Shown piece by piece: positions 13,135-25,529 of a stretch of DNA of 64,000 bases. A program made the position numbers and the translations under genes. Origin of the DNA: Zarea fungicola. Taxonomy: Eukaryota > Ascomycota > Sordariomycetes > Hypocreales > Cordycipitaceae. Every line of letters starts with the position of its first letter. Within the stretch, counting starts at the first letter, position 1. The stretch lies in the NCBI GenBank assembly GCA_900169235.1, contig FWCC01000152.1, positions 1 to 64,000 on the forward strand, given 5' to 3'. The notes under the pieces were generated by a model. It made no database searches. It was not told the DNA's origin and saw only the letters and a program-made list of their open reading frames with translations.

Positions 13135-16100
13135 AACGGGACAAAATATAGATACCGGGAAATAAAATAGAAAGTTAATTTTTTTTTAGGGAGATTTACA
13201 AAGGACGTTTTCACGTTCTGGACCGCACGGGTAGCTTTAATCATATCTGTGCGCTGCGCGATGGTTGATTTAGCTAGCAGCTAGTAGCTAGCAGCCTTTA
13301 CTTAGGCTAGTTGAGCCAGCCATTTATAACGGCAGATGCTTTTGTTATTATCGCCATTTCTCTAACAAAGCCACTGATTTGCTGATTTGCGAGATATCAA
13401 GTAGCTGGCTATATTAGTTGTCAAACGTGCCGTGTCAAAACGTGGCAGGACAACGTCCCCCTCCCTGAAGCTTGGCAGCTCGAGATGGCATCACAACCAA
13501 CCATCTGCAGTATCGTTGTATCGTTGTATATTTTGTTATACTGATTGCGGAGTAATTATTCAAGGCACAATACATTACGCCGATATTTACCGATTTTCTC
13601 AGGATGTCCTAATTAGGTAAACCCTTCCGAACTTGGCCTGAATCTTTCCACACCACCCATCCCAGAGTAGTGTTGTCTTGGTTCTGGTGTGGTATTGCCT
13701 CGTCTAATTTTCAAGAGTCACGCTGTCAAAATTTCAACCAATCGATTTCACTCGATTTACCTATTCTTTTGCTAAAGAAAGCCGTTGTGTTAATTTTAAG
13801 GGTTCTCCATTCAACACCGAACTTGGTCATAGGTCATAAACAAATTTCTTTTGTCTTTCATCAGACACCCTGTTTTGTCTCCCAAGACAAGAGGGACTGT
13901 CATGGGATCTCTCGTGCCTGGCTGGAGCGCGCCCTCTGATTTATTTTATTTTTGTCATGAACCCGACCCATACAGGACAGTGTCGCCGTGTAACTTGCCG
14001 TAGGAGGAGGGGGGACAGGCCGGGGATACGCGCCGGACAGCCTTGCGACTGTAGCGTGGCAGTGTTTTCTTGTCGCATCTATTTACATATTTTTTTGCTC
14101 ACGAGACGCGGTTTTGCTGAGCTGGCAGTGAGGGGGCGGTGGTTTGCATGGAGTTACTGGATTTACCCCACAACTCTTAAACCAAGTTTACGATGCTTGG
14201 GGCTTAATGCTTATATTAGTTGATGCTACGTTGAAGACGTGCCCTTATTGAGGTCTTTGTAATGGTGATCATTTCTGGGGTACATGACCGGCGAAAGTAA
14301 AGTACCAGGAACGTGTGTGGGTGTCAATCCTGCAGTGTTCATATTATGCGACGGAGTAAATTTTGGTGTTTTCGCTATGTTGCCCTTTCTGCTTGTGACT
14401 ACTGAGGCTCGGACATCGGCGGTGGCCTCTGCTTCTCTCCTGGGTGCCTGTATGGCGGCGGCGCAGGTATCGCTGTCCAAGCGCAGGGAAACAATTGTTT
14501 AAGGTGCCAAGCGGTGAGAGAAAAAAAAGATAAAGGAAAGAAAAAAATCTGTAGGTAAATCTCTCATTCAAATCTCTCACTTCCCTATTGTTCCGCCATA
14601 CCCCCTGTAAGACCGTTGCACAGGACGGGCGCCGGGCGGTATCTTGAGTTTCTTTTTTAAGTACCTTTTACACATTGTTCACCGACTTTGCGACCAGGAC
14701 GGGTGAATGCGTACGCAGCGGAAAAGCCAGCTGGGTTGAATGGCTCCATTTTACTGCATGTCACCGACGTGACGCACATAACAAGGAAAATAAATCAATA
14801 AACCAATAAAGTAAAATAGAATAAATAAATAAATTTTCTTTATTTATTTATTTTGTCAATTCTTAGTTGTCTATGTTATTGTTAATTTATTTCCTGGCGT
14901 CAGATGCTTGATCTGCATTCAGTTGGTACTTGTCTTGTCGTTGTGCCAAGGTCGCCATGAACGGTCAAATCGAGCAAACAGTCGACGTAATAGAAGTCTG
15001 GAAAAGGAACTGACAGGTCCCAAGTTGGCCGAAAGAGGGGTCACCTGTCATTGATATCGACTTTTCTCTCTCAATTGATGCAACATCGGGCATCCCCCCG
15101 AGAGAAGAACTGAAAGGGGGGGAAGACAATATATTGTCGTCACAGGGCACGAGACATGATACTAATGCAACAAAAAAACAATGAAATCAATTAAAATCAA
15201 TTCTATTATTTTAAATCATGCCGATTAATTAATTAATACAGTCCAACGGCGTATTTCATCCTCTGTCGATCCAGGAGCGATTGAGGAACTTTTCGAATCA
15301 TCTACTTAGCGCTCACACCATCATTATACTTGGTGGTGTGCAGGAAGAAAACGTGGACGAACTGGTTTATGCAAGACGTCATCACTACCAAATGCACTTG
15401 TGACCACCAAGCCCAGTGGCCGCAAGTGGTTTGTTTTCGCCCGTAATTACCTGTTTCGTACTGGCATTCCTCATCTTTTTCTTTATTGGCCGTCTCTGTG
15501 GTCTGTTGACCCTCCCATTTCTCCTTTTACCTTGTGTTGCGTTTCTGATCCTTCTAAGCGAGAACGCGGGGGCGGAACGTAAATAACGGCAAGGAGTGTC
15601 GGCAAAACCCCTCCCCTTCCTCTTCAAAACCTGAATCCTTGACAGATATTAGGGTGGCATACCGTGTCCGTAAAACTTGCCTCCAAAGGAGGCGTTTTCT
15701 TCTTGTATTCAACTTTGGCTTTTGCCTGTGCCCCTTTGTATCACGCGTGACTCGGGAGGCTTCCTGCCTACTTGCACCCGAGTAAGTAGCTATCAAACCA
15801 CAATGCAGCCATGGGGCCAGACCACGTTTTGAAGCCAGCCTTTGGAGAGCGTTTTTCCGCGGTGGCTCCCGGGGAGCGGCGGGACGGAGCGCTCTCGGGA
15901 CTGTGGCTTGCAGTGGGCTGACTGACCTGTGTGCGTCTCTATCGACCCTGAACGAGGATGGAGGGATGGACACGGTGGAAGCAAGTCCCAACCGTCCGTT
16001 GGTTACGTGCAGCTCAAATGACTAGCCACCCGTCGACTACCGTTTCAAATTGATTACCACAGGTTGATGAGCACTGGGTGACTGCGGGACAGACCCCATC

Positions 16101-19100
16101 AAGGCGGTCAGCTAGGAAAGGATTGAGTCGGTCCGGGTGGGCTTCCGCGAGATTACCAGCGCGACTATGCATCGTCTTTTACCAGCAAGGATGACAGTGA
16201 CCTTTCAAGGCGCCTCCTTTGCCTGCATTCAGAATTCAATTTGGGGGCTGCAGCGTCCCTGTTAACCAGACTGGTCCGAGCTCACCCCGTAGCCGTCTGT
16301 TGGCAGCACGCCATGGGTTCCTTTGCATAAGCTAGTTGTTGCAATATTTAGTTGGACGATTGAAAGATTTTGATGATTAAATACTGAAATAAAAACAAAT
16401 AAAACAAATATATTTAATAATAATTACCGAGAGTTGGTAATGTTTAACAAGCCAACTCCGATTTTTTCTCATCACGTTGCACCGTCGGTTACGGCTCCCG
16501 CCAGAAACAGTTCCTGCCGCTCGTTGGCCTTGGTCAAGATCCCTGCTGTGAGGGGGGTGCGCGTGAGCATTGAGATCAACCCTACATTGTCAAGGATTCT
16601 TTATTCGCAAATCGCAGCGATTCCATTCGCCTAGCCTTTGTCATGACGAAAACGTCAGGGAACCTTTGCTAACTGGGCTGTACCAGTAAGAGGCATGATG
16701 AGCGTGATACTCACGAACTTCCCAAAAAAGCAATGCCTATGGAGTATTCTTGTGCTTATTGGGGAGTCGGTAATTTTATTTCGATGGAATTCCCGTTACA
16801 CTATCTGGTGGCGATATTATTCAGTTTTAATACCAGAATAAAAGTCGTATTTTATTTAAAAATAAACGCCTTTGAGCCAAGGCGCATGAAACATGGCATG
16901 GCCGTCCCCGACATGAATCATGACCAGAGCACTGCCTGTGAGCATGACGGTTGTCAAAGGGTCTCAGGCGGAACGGAAATTGGTGTGGGCGCGGTTCCAG
17001 CGCCCAAGGCGGAAGGTCTGTGGAAGGTCCTTGGCGGGCAGCCATTTTACCCCAGGAATTTCCTTCTAGAAGGAAAGTGAAGAGCCGAACGCCAGCGACG
17101 GACACGTGGGTCTGACAAGTTCGGAAGAAAGAGGGTGTGATGAATGGGAGTTTGTGTACCAGTATGTGCGCCGACGTCGCATGTAACTGTGGCGTAATGA
17201 AGGGGTGGCAGGCGGAAAGAAATTCGAATACTCTTCATTCTGTAGAAGAATTGGCAACGGTGTGCTTCAGAACAATCCATTAACAACATTTGTTTATTTT
17301 TCTCACGATTAAAGGAGGCATTACAGATAGGAGAATCTGGACCCCAGAGACGGGCTGACAGCATCCACTGGATGGTGCACATGACAGCAGGCCAAACCAT
17401 CGCCAGTTGCATTGTACACTGCTGCCTGGAGAACCCATAATAGCCCTGTCCATGTACTGGCTCGACATTACGCTGACTTGTTGGGAGGGGGGGAGGGAGA
17501 GGAGAGGAGAGGGACGAGGGTGCGCCCGGCTATCGCCTCGGTCGTTCTACCGGCGAGTTTGAGCAAAGCGGGCGCCGCCTCTTTCTTGTCTTTCACAAGC
17601 CTCAGAAAAGTGGCGCTCATGCTCGAGTCCTGGCAGCGCGGCAAAATTGCCCAGTTTTTTTTATTTTATTAAATAACACTTTAATTTTATTTAATTGTAC
17701 TTGAATTTATTTCTATTCTTAAATAAATTATTTACTGCACGTGCAATGTAATGTTGAAATAATGGGGAAGCTCAGTTGCAATGCGGAAAAAGCCATGGCA
17801 CTGTCTCTGAGCAAGCCCGTTGTAATTAGCCCGACGCCAACTGCACAATTGACGGTTAAAAGGCATATTGGTTCACCACGCCAGACCAACCGTCATTAAC
17901 TGACGCGACAAAGGGGGCACGGGAAAGATTTGATAACCTGGGGTTGATTTCATCTGTGTTGGTGCTGCAGATTTGCAGTTCATGCGAGCCAGCGCGATCG
18001 ACAAACACGGCACAGCCCATAAGCACCAAAGGCAGTGTAATACGTTAACTAAAAAAAAATGGATTATTGGCTCCGACGGTAACCAACCAAAGTACATGTC
18101 AGATCAACGAACCAATGCACTGTAAAGTAGCTAGCTTGCCACGAGGGCCTTGAAATCACCCGTCGCCTTTAACTAGTTGACTAAAAGCTCGACTTGTACA
18201 AGTTGGCCGAATACAGTGAGAAAACGCTCGAACCAGCTCCAGACCCGGATTGACAAGTCGTTAATAAACCATCTGCGGCATGCGCATTGTACTCCGTGAC
18301 CTTTGCATGTAAGCAGGTAGTGGTTCTGCAAACTATATCTTGCACTCAAGTATGAGAACGGCCTTCAAAGCTATGGTTACATTCCGTGCCCCAACTTGGC
18401 AGATTAGGGGTGCAAATAGAAGAGGTAGGACTGGGGTAAGCATGCGCGACAAAAGCAGAAAGAAATAAAGAAAGGCTAACTAGTATATTAACAAAGATAA
18501 ATAAAAATCTCCGCATATGCAGACGATTAATTTCATCCCCGGCGGCCGCCCGGGGAAGTTAAGGTGCAACGCCTTTTTGGCAACGCCTCCTTGTGGTCCA
18601 TTTGGCAGACAACCAATGGAGGAGAATCTATTTCCCAAACGGTTCTGAGGCCTGGGGAGAAGAGACGGGGGCCAGTCAGACAGTCAGGTGGTGCCGGGGA
18701 AGAGCGGGCAGTGGAAACAAGATGACCGTAATTGACCGGTCTAGATGCAACGGGATGTCATCCAAGTTTGGATACGGGGTAACGGGGTAACAAGGTAGAA
18801 AATAAATAGATGATATTATGAAATAATATGAAATTAAAAAAGGGTATTTGATAAAAAGAAGCCATAATCGTTTCTTTGGTGGAAAGATGAAAGTGTTGGC
18901 TATTGGTACCAATATTTAGTACAAGTAGTGCATTTTGGAAAGCAAAGCTCCTGAGTGGTGGGATTTTTCGCCCGGACCAAAAAGGGAAAATTATGGCGGT
19001 AGGGTTTTGGCAGGTCCAGACGAGATGGCTTACCTAAAAAAAAAATTGGTGAAGAAATAAGAAAAGAAAAAAAGAAAAAGGAAAAGTGGAGCCTTTGAAT

Positions 19101-22100
19101 AAATGTTTTCTTTTTTCTTTTTTTTTCTTTTAAAAAAATCCTTCTAAATGTTACCATGCGCCATGGTTCCATTGGCTAGTCTGTTGCATCGTGCTAAGCC
19201 TATTGGGGAACCATGAAAAAGACCCTGGGACTGCGTGACTGGCAAAGAGGGCCCTCTTTGTGGTGTCCGCTGGTTCCAGTTCAAGACAATGATTACGGGG
19301 AAATGCTCGGTGTGGCTTCCCCGAGAAACTAATACTGGCACCAACACAGATCACACACACACTGGAGTAGAAAAAAAGTTTTCATCGTCGTGACTCTTGC
19401 TGCGTTGGGTTTCCCGAGACGCCCGCCAGCGCCCGGCAATTAAGATCGGGATTTATCCTGAGTCTGCTTGGTTAGCATTGGCAGGTGTTACTTCATAACG
19501 GTTGCAACCATGAATCGTGTTCCGTCGGTCCGAGTACATGTTCATTTTTGGAGAATTACCAATTGAATTGAATCCAATTCGGAACAGGTTGTATACAATG
19601 ATTAGTTGCCTTCTTGCTGGCTTGCTTGAAAGCCGATGCAGCCTCCATGCTAGGCTGGGTGGGGGAAATCCATGGATACAATGCAATCGATTCATTTTAT
19701 TGGTGGCGGGGCAACAGGTGAAAGGGCCGGTAAGCAAACAAAATCACAGGGTTCTTGACACAGAGAGCCAAAGACAAGAGGGGACATTTTGATTGCCTCG
19801 ACGCCCAACGACACATGCTGTCGGCCCATTATCTATTAATATATAGTGACACGAGAGACGCAGGCGGCGGCATTTTCCATTATCATGGCTTCGATAATGT
19901 CACTTTGTGGGCGCCTCCCTCGGATGCAACTCTGTATGCCGGGGGAGGGTGTGTGTGTGAGGCCAAGCTTTTTGTTACTCATGCAGGGCTTGCACTCTGG
20001 CTGTCGGCACATTAAAATTAGTAAATTACGTTTTGATACGGAATTCCTGAGACGCCATTTCCTGCAGGACCGCTTGCGTGGCGGCACCAATCAATGCTTG
20101 CATACAAAAAACGGTTTCTGATGCAACATTACGCTCATCACAAATCCATTGTTAACAAAGTTGCCGCCTCACCTCATCCTCAACATGGCCCGCTGAATAA
20201 ATTAAATGCTCACAATATGGATATTGAATAAATTTTAATTGATTTAACCCTTTTGTTCTGGCCCCATGACTTTGTCTTCTGCTGCGCTCTTTCCAATGGC
20301 ATTTTATTGGCGCGCTTCAGGTCCTTTGGAGTTTTCGGCCCTCGGCGCCGCGCCGCCAGCGGTCTCGCTTTTCGCCCAACGAAAAAAAAAAGACTCAGTC
20401 AGCCTCTCATGTGATCGGAACGAAGTGCGGGGGTGTAGGGAACCAACTAGGTTTTTGTTGATAGACCAGTACGGGGCGCCGCGGGCGCGCGGAACAATCA
20501 ATGCACTGGGCGCAGCCAGAAGACACACAACACAGTTGGCCCCTTTTAGCCGAGCAACGTCCCTTTTTTCCATTCCCCAACATCTAGCATCAAACTCTAA
20601 ATAGATAACGTGCATATTTTTTTTTTACGGTTAATAAATATTATTGTGTGAATTTGATATTTTGTCACGTAGATCTTTCCCCCACGATTCAATTCTTTGC
20701 CAAGATGGCGCCGCCCAGGCTGTCGAGGCTGACCTCTGATGTGGCACCGGCACGGTTAATTCTACATGTAGACGCTTGCCGAGCTGATGTATTCGTGATG
20801 AGAGATTTCTTTCGCCTAAAGGAATAGCCGGTGGCTGATTATTCTGGAAGGTTTCGCGACCGGCTTTTGTCTTCAGCGGTTTGTAACGTTGTTGCCCTTC
20901 ACACCATCAAGACGCCGCAATAGACGTCATGACTCTTGAATCCCGACGACCCCGAAAATAAATTTTATAGTATTTCATTATTGTTTCTATCGGTTAAAAA
21001 TAATATAATATTGATAAAAATAAAAGCTGCTTCTGCATTAGTCACATCTAGCCGCCGTTGAGCAGTGTTCCCGTTTTGGCGAGGCTACGTACAGTCAACA
21101 CCTGGAGGTCTGTCCACGTTTAATACGGTCGTGAGCTCAGTCGATATAAACGCTACTATATAAGGAAAGTGTGATAATGCATGCTGTTTGGCTCCAAGAG
21201 TGGTTTAGAGCTCTTGCAGCATCGGAGTAGGCATTGCCAGTTGCCGAAGCAAAACAGACGCAAAAATAAAAATTTATTTGCAATTAATTATCCATTTATT
21301 ATCTATTCAATTTTATTAATTTACATTTTACAATAAAGTAAATTCTTTCAATATCCCGTTTTCACAAGGAAGAAACCCTTGTAACACTGTCAGCTTACCC
21401 AGTACAGCCAAATGTTCCAAACTGGAAGGAGGGTCTGTTTGACCGCTATTACAGAATAGCAGGTCTTTTGCTTCTGTGCGTTATTCAAAAGATTTTCAAT
21501 ACCGAGTACCTTATAACATGTAATCAATAACTGGGGGCCATAATCGGTACCTGCATCCTCTCGTGGGCCCAAAGACCCTGTCTGCAAACATGTACGGGCC
21601 GAATGCCAGATAATCAAAAGAAAACATTTGGGCCAAGACTCGCTTATTCAATACATGCACATACCTATTGCTGCCATGGCTATTACTCATGTGCCATGAA
21701 ATTCATGTCTCTTGGTAGAAACTACGATCTACCTCTAGACGACGTGCTCTCGAAGAGGCGTGACTGCATTGACCGCTTGGTGCTTCAAGCCGTTGTCGAG
21801 TACGTCATGTCAATCTTCTGCCCTTTCTGTCTCTATGTTTTCCTCAGTATTTGGCGTAGCGGGAGCGCTTTTAACCGATCGAATTGGCGTTCGTCAGCAG
21901 CTCTCCCAGTTTTTTCGAACCGCTATGACCAGCAAGTTGTCGCGCTCCCCGGACCAATGCCCATTGGGGTACACGGAAGGGATGAGCCGCAGCGGCCCAC
22001 TTGCCGCCCAGAAACTGTGACCTGCCTGATAATACATATGCGAATGTACAGTGCTCTTCGTAGTGATGATAAAATCGGTGTAGAATATCATGTGGCGGCG

Positions 22101-23116
22101 CCTCGCGCTCATCTGTCGAGGGGGAGTGCAAAAACAGGTCGGTAGACGATCCCATTCTTTTCAGGGCAGGGAACTAAAGCATTTGTCAATATATATATAT
22201 GCAAGGTAAGCTTATAATTCTGCCCCATTTCATTCTTTTTTGTGCCGAGAGCCTATCCTCGGTACCCGCGGACGGAGTGCCAGCAGTATTCCATTAATGT
22301 AGCTCATTCCCGGATCCTCCTTTGCCTTCCACGCTTTGAGGGTACGATTAAGCAGCCGTAGAGTGTGGCTTAGCATTGATAGGAGTAGAAACAACCTTGC
22401 CAGTTGTCCTAGAACTGCTGGTCCATGCCTGGCGTCGGCCATAGCCGAAAGGAGAGTCGATGTCGCGTATTGGAATATCCAGTGGTTTGGATTGACAGAG
22501 CCCCTTTGCGAATCGGGAGAACCGACACCCCGGCACGGCAGACTACCCCGGTAGAAAGAAACGGTGATCATGATAAATAACAGGGATATGGGGAGACTAG
22601 GGGATCCGGCACTGAAAAGGGAAAGGCACAAATCGCGCGGTGGCCTTGCGACCAATTGCCACACATGGGATGCACGCGAGATTACGTAGAGTCTTGCTAT
22701 TGAATAATGGTAATCTCGAATAGTAGTGGGGATCTTTTTGGATTTTAGACACCAATCTGCATCAATAGGGAGACGGCGGGCAGTATTGCAATATCTAGGA
22801 ACCCAGTTGAGTAGACAGCGCCATCCGAATTTAACGCTCAACACAGCTTCTGGACAAGTCTAATGTCACCGAGATACTGTATTTCGGGCATCGCTTTAAA
22901 TAGATACGAATGAATTGTTATGAGCACTGGATGTAGAGCAGTCCTTTCATAAGCAAGAAAGACCTTCCCCGGCAAGACGGCGGCCAACGAGCGTTGCAAG
23001 ACAGCGGCTGGCTTAAGTTCTAAAATATAGTGTTCTATGTTTTATTGGATACAATAAGCTGCGGACAAGTCTTTTCTCTCATCTTGGTATAGTACAATAC
23101 ATATAATCTCCCACAC
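13135..23116. other. About 10 kb gene-poor tract with AT-rich islands
   Basis: I find no supported coding region. The tract is mixed-composition DNA broken by many short, nearly pure A+T islands, for example around 14780-14895, 15170-15240, 16370-16430, 17655-17735, 18465-18515, 18795-18845, 19035-19140, 20200-20245, 20615-20660, 20955-21025 and 21260-21355. A perfect 14-base inverted repeat sits at 14820-14852. A tagctagcag-type duplication lies at about 13270-13295. The distal 1.2 kb may hold further remnants of the NACHT gene described next, but I cannot show it. Confidence 0.55.
14820..14852. repeat. AT-only inverted repeat (hairpin)
   Basis: Fourteen-base arms at 14820-14833 (AATAAATAAATAAA) and 14839-14852 are perfectly complementary around a five-base spacer. 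It lies inside an AT island. It could form a cruciform or act in transcript ending, but it may simply be a by-product of a simple repeat. Confidence 0.5.
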
Positions 23117-24090
23117 TCAAGTATTATTGTCTTTGCAGGGGGGATCGTGTAACACCACCCACCGAATGCATAAAAGAAGTTCAGCTTTATAGCGACGGTC
23201 GCGAGACAGGATGTCACAAAAAACCTCGTTTAGGTCTCCTGGGATACTTTTGAATCGTTGTAACAGTTTATGCGTGCGACCGTCACCGTGTTCTTGCTGC
23301 AAAAATTCCTACCACCATCACAACCCAGATAAAGATCCCCGACGCCTTCTCCATAAGCTCTGTTTTGGATTTGCTGAGCATGCTTGCCGCCCCCAATCTT
23401 TAGCTTCCACTTAACGTAGCTGGCAATATCCTGATAATGGCGGTGCTTTTGTCCGAGGTCCAAGCTAAGGCCTTTCGAGATCGTAATGTGAGGGCAGTGT
23501 CTACTGGACAGACAGACTCGAAATTATTAATTATATACCCGTAGATACTGCCATGTCACCCACATCCTCGAAGAATGATATTATGTCCCGGATCTGCTTG
23601 AAGCCGCAATAATCCAATGCGTCAATAAAACAAGTCAATGGAGACTGTTCAAGATTCTGGACAGCGTGTCGAAAAAGTGACCTGATTAACTCAATGGACC
23701 ACGGTGGAACACTCTCACCCCTTGTAGTTCGTCCGAGAGAGCTGAGGGCGGATTGAATTCGTGGTATTTCTCGAGCAGCTGGAGAAGCAGCGATCGATAC
23801 CTACCGACTTCAGATTGGCCAGCAATGCTATGAAAAAAGGAGATTAGCTGATGCCGGCTGCAAATTGCTGCGACTACAGCAACGGAACTGACTCCGCCAC
23901 TACTTTTCTCAACGTCGCATCGTGTTACGGTGTTGGCCCTAGCACCCCGGAACCGGCTGTAAATCAACCAAATTTCACGGCTCACCGGAATACAACTTGG
24001 CACACTAGCGATATATTTCATTGGATGCCGCTTTGTGGTGCAAGGCGCAGATGTGAGCAGTTGCAACCACGGCACGTTCCCTTTTGCCAA
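23117..24090 (-). pseudogene. Broken NACHT-domain (fungal NLR-like) gene remnant
   Basis: Reading the minus strand in shifting frames gives a collinear series of NACHT-type pieces. From 24090 to about 23717 the frame contains LISFFHSIAGQSEVGRYRSL and LLLQLLEKYHEF. A shift leads to WSIELIRSLFRHAVQ and the Walker B-like PLTCFIDALDYC, ending at a stop at 23531. Another frame gives CLSSRHCPHITISKG and HRHYQDIASYVKWKLKIG. Another, from 23354, gives EKASGIFIWVVMVVGI, and a last one, 23302-23117, gives GRTHKLLQRFKSIPGDLNE and CDILSRDRRYKAELLLCI. Order and spacing match the STAND NTPase core of fungal NACHT-ankyrin proteins. At least four frame breaks make it non-functional. The Walker A end is not recognisable, and no clear ankyrin repeats follow. 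Intact relatives act in non-self recognition or cell death. Family call strong; limits approximate. Confidence 0.75.
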
Positions 24091-24099
24091 TTTCCCGGG

Positions 24100-24694
24100 A
24101 CATGTCGAGGAATAGTCTACACAGTAGCTTCAACGCCAGTAGTTTCGCTGTATGCTTCTTTTTTTCGTTCTAGACGTTTTGGTAACTTGACAAATACATA
24201 GTTTCAACTAGCAATGGCAAGGCATCGGTGGAGGCGTGCGCTGAGCAGACAGCGCCGTACCTTCGCGGACAGGAGTAGTGAAGGGAGTGGTTACGCCTAT
24301 TAGCAATACTACTATGTTAAAAATAGTATTCAATTATTTAAAATATTTATTGTTTCATTTACTTTGAGAAAAAGCTGCACCTGGTAGTGTGTGCTGTCCT
24401 GCTCTCGACATTCGTACTGCTATCCCCACGAGGAAGTCCCCGCACCCGGCGGGACAGGTAAAAGGGAAAGCGAGTCTAAAGTGCCAGCTTGTAATTTATC
24501 TAGATGTATTAAAATGTACGACACTTTCGCCGGGCTTTGACTTTTGGTCGCTCCAGTCATCACACTGAGCAAACGTAAGGGCGCCACCCAGGAAGTACAT
24601 GAAGTACATGAAATAAAATTATCCATTACTAAGTTCTAACTACCATATATATCATCACAGTCTTCGTGTAGCATCCCTTTATCTCTTAAAATAC
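24100..24694. other. Intergenic, AT island, no gene
   Basis: An AT-rich patch lies at about 24310-24365. A direct repeat of the form gaagtacat occurs twice at about 24592-24609. The stretch next to 24694 is probably the 3' untranslated region of the small secreted protein gene. I see no coding sequence. Confidence 0.5.
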
Positions 24695-25156
24695 TTAAAT
24701 ACGACGGGCGGAAGGTGTTGTGGGAGTGTACGCCTTGTTCGGCACATTGCCCGCCGCGATCTCATTGTCGTCGTACGCAGGAAAGACGATTAAATTGCGG
24801 CTGTTTTCAACAACGGCAAAGGTCGTGAAACCAACAGCAAATTGGCCAGACCAGCCGCTCGTAATGGTGAAGTCGCCACAGGTGACGGGCCCTCCGTTGG
24901 AGCGCGAGGCGGGCTGGCCGCCGCTGGCGTTGACGACGTAGTTGCACCATGTAGGGTCGGACAGCTGCGTGTCAATAGCAAAGCTCCAGGTGCAGCTCTG
25001 ATCCTGGCCGTCGCAGGAGCGGCTCATGTGCTCGATGATCCATTGGGGATCTCTGACCTCAAGCGAGTTGCTGCTGTTGTCGCTGCCGGCCACAGGGGCT
25101 GCGGAGACGGAGGTGGCGGTCAGGACGGCGGCAAGGAGAGTCTTTGTGATCTGCAT
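24695..25156 (-). CDS. Small secreted cysteine-containing protein (effector-like)
   Basis: Single exon, 153 residues. A clear signal peptide (MQITKTLLAAVLTATSVSAA, likely cleaved after residue 19 or 20) precedes a mature chain of about 133 residues. Four cysteines, at 48, 55, 71 and 93, could form two disulphides. There is one potential N-glycosylation site in SDNSSN and one at NASGG. No catalytic motif, membrane anchor or GPI signal is visible. The chain has the strand-rich look of fungal small secreted proteins, but I do not recognise a named family. A TATA box lies about 150 bases upstream and the leader is CAA/CT-rich, suggesting strong, regulated expression. The gene sits alone in the gene-poor arm next to the NACHT relic. 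Secretion is well supported; an effector role is inference. Confidence 0.8.
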   Translation of the reverse strand: MQITKTLLAAVLTATSVSAAPVAGSDNSSNSLEVRDPQWIIEHMSRSCDGQDQSCTWSFAIDTQLSDPTWCNYVVNASGGQPASRSNGGPVTCGDFTITSGWSGQFAVGFTTFAVVENSRNLIVFPAYDDNEIAAGNVPNKAYTPTTPSARRI

Positions 25157-25302
25157 ATTGGCTGATTTTCTTCTTTTTGTTGCTTGAAGCTAAATAGACT
25201 GTTTAAAGATTTGTTTTTTGTTGAGTGAGAGAGAAGAATTCAGATGAATGTGGTTTAAGATGATGAACGATGAGCTGTTGTTGCAGCGGAGTGCGTCCCT
25301 AC

Positions 25303-25307
25303 TTATA
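25303..25307 (-). promoter_or_regulatory. TATA box of the small secreted protein gene
   Basis: On the minus strand the context is AAGTATAAGTAGGG, about 150 bases before the start codon at 25156. It is followed by a purine-poor leader rich in CAA and CT steps, as in many strongly expressed fungal genes. Confidence 0.5.
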
Positions 25308-25391
25308 CTTGCCTTCTGGTCTGCAAAAGTGTTGACCTTTTTCTTATCCCACGTTGAAAACTCCATGTCGAGGCACTGCTCGCATCGTCAT

Positions 25392-25529
25392 CTATGGCCG
25401 GACACTTTTTGAGACCATCTGACCCTTAGTCGTCGTAAATAAGCTCGTATGCTCTTTGCCCAGGTGGCGCTCAGCCTCGTCGATCGGCACCCACAGCCCG
25501 TATTCCGATGGCAGCGGATTCCAGGCCAT
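25392..25529 (-). other. Short coding-like ORF (45 residues), possible gene fragment
   Basis: On the minus strand an ATG at 25529 opens 45 codons ending TAG at 25392. The first half has strongly biased GC-ending codons unlike the surrounding non-coding DNA. It reads MAWNPLPSEYGLWVPIDEAE and then RHLGKEHTSLF. The GLWVPIDEA piece loosely recalls the GxWVPLxxA segment of APSES/KilA-N DNA-binding domains, but the similarity is too short to claim. A TAG codon lies directly before the ATG. It is either a small independent gene or an exon left from a decayed one. Confidence 0.25.

Noticed and set aside
21603..22145. A 180-codon plus-strand frame with a hydrophobic stretch
   Set aside because: No start context or family match; the hydrophobic run is short, and the frame overlaps the possible NACHT-relic tail on the other strand.
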